Positions 56,574 to 64,000 of a DNA stretch of 64,000 bases are shown piece after piece. A program made the position numbers and the translations under genes. The first letter of the stretch is position 1. Every line of letters begins with the position of its first letter. The stretch is taken from positions 10,679,793 to 10,743,792 of the forward strand of contig NC_044916.1 in the NCBI RefSeq assembly GCF_003576645.1, read 5' to 3'. The notes under the pieces were generated by a model. It saw only the letters and a program-made list of their open reading frames with translations. It searched no databases and had not been told where the DNA came from. The DNA comes from Ipomoea triloba (lineage: Eukaryota > Streptophyta > Magnoliopsida > Solanales > Convolvulaceae).

Positions 56574-56806
56574 TTTGTAATCATTGTTTAATTTTTTTAA
56601 TAATTTGTCAATGTTTTCTAATTTATATTTTATGCATACTAGAATTTTTTTTTCTTTTTATATAAATGGACATTAAATTTAATATTAAGAGTATTTACTA
56701 TTGTTTTTTAATTTTTGTTTTTTAGTACTATTTTTTAATTTTTTTTATTTGTACTGTTTCGAAACATTATTCATTAAAATATAAAATCAGAGAGCAAGTA
56801 AAGTAA

Positions 56807-57127
56807 CAATCGTTATACTGTGGACCATAGGTCATGGTTGATACTGCAGTTGTGTTGAACTGATACTGCAATTGTGTTGAAATGATACTGCAGTTGTGTT
56901 GAAAGGGAACTGCATTTGTGCGGAACAGAGGCCGTGTCATTCATCTGGAACTGTAGTTGTGTTGAACGGATACTGCAGTTGTGTTGAAAAGATACTACAG
57001 TTGTGTTGAACGGATGAATGGCCAGTTTCCTTTCAACACAACTGCAGTATCTTTTCAACACAACTGCAGTATCCGTTCAACACAACCGCAGTATCAACTA
57101 TGATCATGGTCCACAATATAATTTGCG
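56807..57127. mobile_element. Foldback element, family D, 9-bp TSD, with an empty site
   Basis: Starts CAATCGTTATACTGTGGACC, ends GGTCCACAATATAATTTGCG, and is flanked by GTAAAGTAA (56798-56806 and 57128-57136). The inverted arm has a single copy of that site (39486-39494, reversed). The arms are opposing arrays of TACTGCAGTTGTGTTGAA units. 321 bp; the open frame on the minus strand follows the unit period. Confidence 0.88.
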
Positions 57128-57198
57128 GTAAAGTAATAAGAACACAAAGTAAATTAGAGAATCTTGTATAAATCGCCTTAAGCTATTAAGATTAAGTT

Positions 57199-57630
57199 AT
57201 TATGCCATGGATCCGGGACCACCTTGCAAGGAGAACCCAAGTTAATATTTACCATTTCAGAACTCTGTTAACAATTTTAGAACTCTATGTTCAAAATTTT
57301 TGAAAACTATGTTCACAATTTTTGAACTCTATATTCACAATTACAGAAGTCTATGCTCACAATTTCATAACTCTATATTCACAATTTCATAAATCTATAT
57401 TCAATAATATAACACAATTTTTTAATCTATATAACAAAATTGTGAATATAGATTGAGTTTAAAAATTGAGAATATTGAGTAATGTAATTTTGTATATTAA
57501 GATATAAAATTGTGAAAATAAAGTTCTAAAATTGTGAACATACAATTCTAAAATTATGAACATAGATTTTTAAATTTGTGAACATAAACTTGGGTCCACC
57601 TTGCAAGGTGGACCCATGTCCATAACATAA
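57199..57630. mobile_element. Foldback MITE, family A, longest copy
   Basis: The ends ATTATGCCATGGATCCGGGA and, inverted, TTATGTTATGGACATGGGTC flank arrays of TTCACAATTT..AACTCTA units in opposite orientation. It abuts the duplicated block that starts at 57637. Confidence 0.65.
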
Positions 57631-57636
57631 TTTGCC

Positions 57637-58760
57637 ATAAAAATAAGCCCCAAGCTGTGTAATCAGGAAAAGTGGTGAATAAAGTCCCATAAGTGATTGA
57701 TCGAAGCAATGAATTTCTCCACCCACCAAACACTTCCTAGCACTTTCGACCATAATGTATTAATGTTTCTAGAACCATGAACAAAACCTTATGGAAAATG
57801 TTTAAATTCAATTCACTGCAATAACTTTTATTTTAATATCTAAACCCTTATGGATAAAAAAAAAACCTGAATTCAAAGGACTCATTTAAGGTTGTGATAA
57901 AATTAATTAACCCGAATAACCTGAATTAATTACAACCAGTGATTAAAGAGATAAACAATAATAACTCAACAAAAAAAAAAAAAAGAGAAATAATAAAGAC
58001 AAAGTATAGAGCTTGAAGGAGACAATATAATTGTCTTGTATTAAGAATTCTACTTGTAATGTGATTACAATGTAGATGTTGATCTCCTAACAAAGACAAT
58101 AGGAAAAATATATATGCATCCCGTAAATCGGCCTATAAGGCGTTTATGGCCATTGACCAAGCTTGCCCGTGCCTGGCCTTGAGCCCAACACCGAGCTCGG
58201 TCTTGGGCACTTAGGGTTGTGCTTCGCCGGGCTCGGTCTTGGGCACTTAGGGTTGTGCTTCGCCGGGCTCGACCTTAGGCCTCAAAATCGGGTACGGAGT
58301 CGGCCTGGGGGCCTCGAGGCTGGCCACGGAGCCGGCCTTGGGCAGAGCATCGCACTCGGCCTTGAGGCCTCAGGGTCGGCCATGAAGTCGTCCTTAGCTA
58401 GGCACCCAGGGCTGAGCGCTTAGCCCGACCTTGGGCACCCTGGGCCAAGCGCTGAGCTCAACCTTCAAACCTCGAGGCCAGCGCAGCCACGAAGCCAGCC
58501 TTAGGCACCTGGGGCCGAGCGTCGAGCTTGGCCTTGGGCACCTAGGCGCTGAGCTCAGCCTTGGGGCCTCGAGGCTGGCCACTGGACCAGCCTTTGGTGT
58601 CCGAGCCTGTAATCACTAAGGTCAGCCCGGATTGTCTTGATCTGCTTCATCGGGTCGGTTTGCTTCGGACCCTTCTCCAATGTGTCCCATCAGGTTTCTA
58701 TATTGATTTATATAAACGACAAAGCTACAAGGTCTCTAGTATCATAATTCATAAACGCAT
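57637..58760. repeat. Diverged copy of the 49.4-53.06 kb block
   Basis: Same orientation and order as 49411-49589, 50109-50209, 50584-50870 and 52799-53060. The MITE and foldback are absent, about 26 bases are lost at 57690, and the GC-rich part is longer. It gives the empty site for the MITE at 57789-57798. Confidence 0.85.
58160..58625. repeat. GC-rich degenerate tandem repeat
   Basis: Units such as CTTGGGCACTTAGGGTTGTG and GGCCTTGGGCACCTNGGGC repeat many times. A 36-base unit (CTCGGTCTTGGGCACTTAGG plus TTGTGCTTCGCCGGG) is directly duplicated at 58195-58268. It is expanded about threefold relative to 52799-52960. Long open frames on both strands arise from the repeat and the lack of AT-rich stops. 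Confidence 0.7.
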
Positions 58761-58906
58761 TAGTAAATATTTAACACTAACTAATTTAGTTCAGACACAC
58801 CAATTCAAATATATGGTGCGCATAGTGCACACATTAGTAATTAAGGTGGGCGACACTATCATATCTGAGATTTTGCAATTCCTAATCCCCATCATATTAC
58901 CACTAC

Positions 58907-58914
58907 TTTAAATA
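58907..58914 (+). promoter_or_regulatory. Candidate TATA box of the LTP gene
   Basis: TTTAAATA lies 73 bases before the ATG at 58988, followed by a C-rich stretch with likely start sites (CATCCCCACTTCTC). Spacing fits a 5' leader of about 40-50 bases. Confidence 0.5.
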
Positions 58915-58987
58915 CATCCCCACTTCTCTAAACTCCCCACACCTTAAACTCAAAATTAATTCAATTCTCACAGTACAGCCACACAAT

Positions 58988-59344
58988 ATGACGCCTAACC
59001 TCAAATTCTCAACGCTCATAATCTGCCTCCTGGTGCTGCTGGCGCCGTGCAGCGAGGCCGCGGTCTCCTGCAACACGGTGTTCAACAGCCTTGTCCCCTG
59101 CCTTAGCTACGTCATGAACGGCGGCAAGAAGGTGCAGCCGGCGTGCTGCCGTGGCATCAAGTCCCTCTACGCTGCCGCCAAGACGGCCACAGATCGCCGG
59201 AGCGTGTGCTCGTGCTTGAAGTCCGCTGCCTCATCCATTAGTGGTATCAACTTCAAGTATGCCGCTCAGCTGCCTGGGAAATGTGGTGTTAAGAATATAC
59301 CCTTCCAAATTGGCCCAAAAGTTGACTGCTCAAAGGTCAAGTAA
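58988..59344 (+). CDS. Non-specific lipid transfer protein, type 1
   Basis: Small secreted protein that carries lipids in a hydrophobic tunnel, typically in the apoplast, with roles in cuticle formation or defence. 118 residues: a signal peptide (about 1-24, hydrophobic core IICLLVLLA, probable cut SEA|AVS) and a mature part of about 94. The eight cysteines follow the type 1 pattern: C28-x9-C38-x14-C53C54-x19-C74-x1-C76-x22-C99-x14-C114. The DRRSVCSCL segment around the C-x-C is also typical. The single exon is complete from ATG to TAA. Many type 1 LTP genes have an intron just before the stop, and AAGTAAGC at the end here resembles a donor, so the last residues could differ. AATAAA at 59446-59451 is a likely polyadenylation signal. 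GC content is clearly above the surroundings. Confidence 0.93.
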   Translation: MTPNLKFSTLIICLLVLLAPCSEAAVSCNTVFNSLVPCLSYVMNGGKKVQPACCRGIKSLYAAAKTATDRRSVCSCLKSAASSISGINFKYAAQLPGKCGVKNIPFQIGPKVDCSKVK

Positions 59345-59459
59345 GCAAAGCTCCTGGGAATGAATTATTGAAGGTTACCTTGATCATATAATGGGTTGTA
59401 TTAGATGCAGCATACATATATACATATATGCTGGAACAAAATTGAAATAAAAATAAGCT

Positions 59460-60090
59460 AGATTTCAAAATATATAATGTACTTTGTACTACATATTTTA
59501 TGAAATATCTTGTACTACTATACCTAACATGGATGTGCTATTTCCCTTAGTATTTATGGGTTGCATATGATATGATTTGGTTGATCTTAATTAAATTAAA
59601 CTATATCATATGTGCCTTGCTTGTTTGTTTAATCTGCATAAATGGCATTCAAGTCTAGCTTATTTTAAGAAAACTCCTATCCCATTTTGCTATTATACTA
59701 TCACAAGTGAGTAAAGCACTGGGATGTAAAAAATACAATTAAATACAACATCTAAAAACTTAAATAGTCCTATTAAACAACGGCAACAATTGAGTTGACT
59801 ACAACACCCGGGCATTCAAGCATTGTAACATATATGTCTCTATACTTCTACACGAATCATTATACCATAGGTCATGGTTCACCTTATTATTAGCTAAATC
59901 ACTGAAATAAGGTTACGTTCATTTTTTTTTTTACACTAAAATATCATTTTTTTAATACATTGAATATTATTTTTTGAAGGTTTATTTTTTGTATATTGAA
60001 GGTTAATCATATTATTTGGTATACTGTCTAAAAATGAACTTTTACTACATTAAAAATGAACGTTCAATATACTAAAAATGAACATTTATC
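59460..60090. other. Downstream flank of the LTP gene, no gene seen
   Basis: AT-rich. Around 59930-60080 short words such as TACTAAAAATGAAC and TGTATATTGAAGGTT repeat. Nothing codes. Confidence 0.5.
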
Positions 60091-60800
60091 TTTTTTTTTT
60101 TTAAAGAAGAATGTATTAATTAAAAAAGAGTGTTGGGGTGGCAAAACCCCATAGTCATACAAAAGGGTCGACTGAACAGATGCTGGCAAGAGATTGCAGT
60201 AAAAAAAAAAAAAAAAAAAAAAAGAGGGATGCCCGAGGGTGCAACCGATTGATGCTAAAGTATCAGCGACCTAGTTAGCTTCATGGTAAGAATGAGTCAA
60301 TGAGGCCGACCAAGATGAGAGCAGATGGCAAATGGTGTTGACTGATTGGCGAATCTTCCGTGGCACATAAGCCTCAAGATGGAGAATGAGATGGTCAAGA
60401 ACCGATGAGTCTACTTCAATAAAATTAGGCTTTCGGGCAACCAGATCGCACCATCACATGGCAAACGCGAGAGCCAGAGCTTCCGCTTCGAAAGCGCAAG
60501 AAGCCGAGAGGGGAAAATGTAATGCTGCAACCAGAGAACCGTCAGAGTTCCGAAGCACCGCTCCTCCTCCACAAGAGGCTGAGGAGAAAGATGCATCAGA
60601 ATTAAGTTTCAAGTGTCCGGATGGAGGACAGTGCCATTTAATCGAGAGGGTTTGCTTGGGTCTCGGGACAGCGAAAGAAGCCACCAAACCGAAGTCAATG
60701 AATTTGTGGTCCGAGGAATAACTAGAGCGAAGGGGATGAACAACAGACAGAGTAAAAAAAAATTCATGCTTCAGTAGTACAAAAAAATCCATACGCTACA
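60090..60800 (-). pseudogene. LINE 3' end with RNase H domain (minus strand)
   Basis: On the minus strand, from about 60670 downward: HLKLNSDASFSSASCGGGAV, EAEALALAFAM, a TGA, then ARKPNFIEVDSSVLDHLI and SYHEANQVADTLASIG. These are the four RVT_3 RNase H motifs. A T run at 60198-60223 and an A tail on the minus strand (about 60091-60103 as T on the plus strand) follow. It appears to be the 3' half of the LINE whose zf-RVT part is at 61610-62112, separated by the CACTA fragment. Confidence 0.75.
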
Positions 60801-60806
60801 CCGCTA

Positions 60807-61606
60807 CACTAGTACTGCCGCTGAAAGTGTAGGCTTTCCGTGGCACCCGTAACGGGTGCCGCAGAAAGCATATAATTTTATATTTTTTTAATTAAATACT
60901 TTCCGCAACACCTGTAGCTCAGCGGGTGCCGCGGAAAGTATTTATTTATTATTTTCATTATGACTTTATGTGGCACCCGCCGGGCTACGGGTGCTGCGGA
61001 AAGTGTTTTTTTTTTTTAATTACCGCCGTAAATTTTTTTAAAAAAATATTTTAAACTAATTTTACAAATTACCCAACTTTTTGTATTCAAAACCTACACA
61101 GCTGTACAAAATTTTCCAAATCCACCAAATCAAAATCAAAATTTATAAAACTAATAACAACAAATTAAACCTATATCTATCTATTCACAATGATATTTTC
61201 AAACCAAAACAAATGACTAATTTCAAATTAACCAACACAAATAACTATTTTCAAACAAACACAAATAACTAATTTAAAACCAACACAACTATTTCAAACC
61301 AACACAAACATCATCAGAATATACTTCACAATTAATAAACATGCATCACAATATACTTATATCAATTAATAACAATAGAGATAATAATGTTTAAACGAAA
61401 TAAAGTTTAAACGCACTCTTCTAGAAAATATTTTGTCCACAACTCTCGAACTTCTTCTACTTCGTCCACAGAGTAGGTGGTTTCTTCCAATGCCTACAAA
61501 AGAAATTAATTAATCAAATTAGTCAACATATTAATTTATAAATTATAGCTCTATTTAAATTACTTGCCGTATCTAAACAATCAACCATCGAATACTTGAT
61601 CGATCA
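60807..61606 (-). mobile_element. CACTA transposon terminal fragment
   Basis: Begins CACTAGTACTGCCGC at 60807 and carries three subterminal hairpins with CTTTCCG.GGCACCCG / CGGGTGCCGCGGAAAG arms (60831-60870, 60898-60940, 60963-61004), the usual CACTA end layout. A likely last exon of an element gene lies at 61418-61495. The opposite end is not visible, so it is a fragment or one terminus has decayed. It splits the LINE remnant. Confidence 0.6.
61418..61495 (-). pseudogene. C-terminal exon of a CACTA-encoded protein
   Basis: The minus strand shows an acceptor-like TTTCTTTTGTAG followed by ALEETTYSVDEVEEVREL, then WTKYFLEECV and a stop. Acidic VDEVEEVRE-type endings are known from proteins carried by plant CACTA elements. 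Only this exon is clear, and the exons before it are not recognisable. Confidence 0.4.
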
Positions 61607-61609
61607 CTT

Positions 61610-62112
61610 CATGCAAGCTTGAGAAAATTTACCACCTTCATGAATCAAGAGGTTATAATTTTTCCATAAGATCCGATCCAAAGAATATAGCAAGACATTA
61701 AGTGGCAAAGGGTAGTAGAAACAATACTGCAATTCGCATGGGATTCTGCTGATGGCCCTGTCAGCCACCAAACCTGGCAGACAGTACGCATTGAGGAAGC
61801 AAAACTAAGATTAATGTCCAGAAGATTAGAAAAATATTGCCAAATTCTCTAAACGCATGGACAGATCCACAAACAGTTTCCAACAGAACGGGCAAACAGA
61901 GTGGAGATGGAAACCAAATTTGCGAACACAATTCGGGAAAGGGAGATAGCTGCAAAGGAGCCTCCACAGGAAAACACAGATTTTAAGGGGTATAATTCTA
62001 GACCAAATGTGGGAAGAGGTCAGGGTGACGCACCTTGTTGGACGGAAAAGATTATACACTGTTGAGAAGGTGAATTTTCCAGAGGAGGAAGGCTGCCAGA
62101 TCAAATTCCACG
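61610..62112 (-). pseudogene. LINE zf-RVT domain fragment (minus strand)
   Basis: Translation from 62104: WQPSSSGKFTFSTVYNLF, IWSRIIPLKICVFLWRLL, then FHLHSVCPFCWK, the zinc-binding part of a LINE reverse transcriptase C-terminus, ending with stops. Further down, ILWKNYNLLIHEGGKF in another frame is the linker toward RNase H. Broken and truncated. Confidence 0.7.
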
Positions 62113-62169
62113 GGCTTCATCACCGTCAGTCGCCCTCGCTCTCCTTCCGAGTATCAGGTCCCGAGCCTT

Positions 62170-63124
62170 AGTCCTTCCCTCATCAATATATGTTTGCCTT
62201 CTTTTGTGGGAAAGAATAAACGTGCAGTGTTTTCTTATATTGAGGATATGATCAAACAAATACTGCTTAAAAGTGTGGCTCACTATGCTTACATTTTCTA
62301 TGAGTGTTTTCTTGCTTCAGAGTCGTTATGTTTAGCAATTGAGAAGGCTATGAATAGTGTTTTGTGGGGATCTGGTGGTGCTGATAGAAGAAGAATTCAT
62401 TGGATGGCTTGAGATCATATATGTGCCCCTAAGAAATTTGGTGGACTTGGTTTCAAGGATCTTCGTGCTTTTAATTTAGCAATATTAGGGAAACAATCCT
62501 GGCATTTCCTTATTAAACTACAAAGTCTGTGGCTGAGTTTACAAAGCAAGTACTTCCCTAAAACTTCGTTTATTGATGCTTCTTTAGGCAGCTAGTTTCT
62601 ATTGGTGGAGTATTATAACTGCAAATGAGATGGTTTGTAGTGGAGTAAGACACAGGATCGGAAATAGTGAGACCACGCTAATTTGGGGTCATCCTTAGCT
62701 ATTGAATACCTCAAACCCAATGATTAAAACTTTTATGCCTACCAGTTTATAGGGATCTAAGGTTTCTAGTTTGATTGATAGGGAGAATATGACTTGGGAC
62801 TACCTCAATTGAGAGACAATTTCATTCTTGAGGATGTGGAGCAAATTATTAGAATCCTTATAAGCCCTTCCTATGATGACTCATGCTGCTGGTAGGGATC
62901 CAAGAGGATATTACAGAGTGAAAATGGCTATAGATGCATTAAAGCTGAATTTGTTGAGACTAGTGGAGCTTTTAACAAATGGTCAATCCTATGGAAAATT
63001 AAAGTCACCAAAATGGACAACATTACTTTGGAGTGCACTAAGAGGAATTCTACCCACTACTACCAATTTAATAATGAAGAGGGTGGAGGTGAGTTCTTTA
63101 TGTAAGATCAATAATACTGTCTAA
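62170..63124 (+). pseudogene. LINE reverse transcriptase C-terminal fragment (plus strand), decayed
   Basis: LPSFVGKNKRAVFSYIEDMI, ILLKSVAH and WGSGGADRRRIHWMA, then a stop, then APKKFGGLGFKDLRAFNLAI align with the matching part of the LINE at 33.36-33.75 kb. Downstream, SWHFLIKLQSLWL and LEDVEQIIRILISPSYDDS are still recognisable, with many stops and shifts. It lies head to head with the minus-strand LINE fragment. Confidence 0.75.
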
Positions 63125-64000
63125 ACATACAGAATGAATCTACGAGTAACCTAACCTCGTAGTAGCGGAAGCCTAAGTCGTGTTAATCTCCATGTTGATC
63201 TCCAGCCATAGTTGATGCTTTGTTGTGTTGCCTTGTGTTAGTCGTTTTGTCTCACACTTCACACTTAACTCAGAACCCTAGATGGTGTCCTGGTATTTTC
63301 TGAGCAGTATGAGTACCAAAACTGAATTAAGGTGTTATATATTATCTGTTCTGCATCCCATCAATGCAGGCTTTATATATATAGGCATAATGGTGGATTG
63401 GACTTAAACCTAGATGTCCAATCCAACTTATAACTTAATGGGCCTAGTCCACTTGCACCACATTATTAAGACCCACAATATATAATATATATTGTATTGG
63501 AAAAATTCTTACAGTCTCGCACTTGGTGCAAGTACTAGCACAACTCTCATCAAAGAACAAAACACATGAATCATAGCGATATGTCCTCTACTCGACAGAG
63601 TAGTATCTTCTATGTATCACATGCATTTTTATTCCCCAACTTAAATCCTTTATGAACAAACCCAACATTTAATTTATTGTTGGTACCAAATTGTACAAAA
63701 GAGTACACTTCATGATCTCTAAGATCCTTAATGTTAACTATGCCTTAACCAGAGATCTCTTAATGTTAGCATGATGCTAACTATGTTCCATGACTAGTTT
63801 ATAATTTAACTTAAGCACTACCTCAAACTGCCAAGAGCTTGGAGTTGACATGTCTGTCAGTCCCACTCATCAAAATAGCCAAAAGATAGTTTAGTCATAG
63901 AAGCATTCCAACAACTTAGACAATAAACCAAAACTCTAAGTCCATAAATTTAGAATTTAAATATACACCATAACTTCCCAAATAACTTTAAGGTCCACTT
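63125..64000. other. Spacer with possible LTR sequence, no gene seen
   Basis: At 63.12-63.53 kb there is a promoter-like TTTATATATATAGGC and then ACAGTCTCGCACTTGGTGCA. Similar words occur in some plant Copia LTRs, but no paired LTR or primer site is in view. The rest has no supported frame. Confidence 0.35.

Larger units (their letters stand above)
55240..57160. repeat. Inverted duplication, right arm (partner at 39.48-41.33 kb)
   Basis: Matches the reverse complement of 39.48-41.33 kb in block order and carries two insertions that the other arm lacks (56076-56476 and 56807-57127). It holds the altered tRNA at 56505-56573. The last matching block, after the second insertion, is TAAGAACACAAAGTAAATTA near 57137-57156. 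Confidence 0.85.

Noticed and set aside
58163..58619. Several 60-86 codon open frames on both strands
   Set aside because: They arise from the GC-rich tandem repeat. The peptides are Gly/Leu-rich repeats of the DNA unit.

Overview
This window is nuclear DNA of a flowering plant, most likely a eudicot. The evidence is an intron-rich plant PDR-type ABC transporter gene, a plant type 1 lipid transfer protein gene, plant LINEs that carry a C-terminal RNase H, a gypsy element primed by plant tRNA-Asp, and very AT-rich spacers full of MITEs. The species cannot be named from the sequence alone. Three single-N joins and one 403-base N run show that it is a draft scaffold.

Only two protein-coding host genes look intact. 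The first is a 24-exon full-size ABCG/PDR transporter at 14625-24856 (+), about 1464 residues, with every exon junction in frame. The second is a single-exon non-specific lipid transfer protein at 58988-59344 (+). One tRNA-Thr(TGT) gene lies on the minus strand at 40001-40072, and a damaged relative with a TCT anticodon lies at 56505-56573.

Most of the rest is mobile DNA. From left to right: the 5' LTR, primer binding site and gag start of a minus-strand gypsy element (1-1636) inserted into a LINE 3' end (1637-2510); a LINE RNase H fragment (4862-5240); SINEs, MITEs and RPA-like fragments (5.2-14.3 kb); the PDR gene, whose introns 2, 4, 13, 16 and 21 each hold copies of one small TRIM-like retroelement; a 9-bp-TSD foldback MITE (25242-25964); a 2-kb solo LTR inside a foldback region (26.1-28.6 kb); a nearly complete but broken LINE (about 30255-35165); tandem and AT-rich repeats (35.2-39.1 kb); and one arm of an inverted duplication (39.48-41.3 kb). 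Then come a hAT transposon nested in a Mutator-type MITE (43441-49045), a stretch repeated around single Ns that is probably an assembly artefact (48.9-52.8 kb), a tandem array with a period near 280 bp (54.07-55.14 kb), the second arm of the inverted duplication (55.24-57.16 kb), a diverged copy of the 49-53 kb block (57.64-58.76 kb), the LTP gene, and finally decayed LINEs with a CACTA terminal fragment (60.09-63.12 kb).

The most informative point is that the duplicated blocks act as natural before-and-after pairs. The 40-kb arm and the 57.8-kb block carry empty sites for three of the MITEs present elsewhere in the window, which fixes their ends and 9-10 bp target duplications. I see no operon, CRISPR array or other prokaryotic feature, and no clearly new protein system. 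The novelty lies in repeat architecture: the TRIM-laden PDR introns, a foldback family built of CTGCAG-containing units, and an anticodon-altered tRNA relic.
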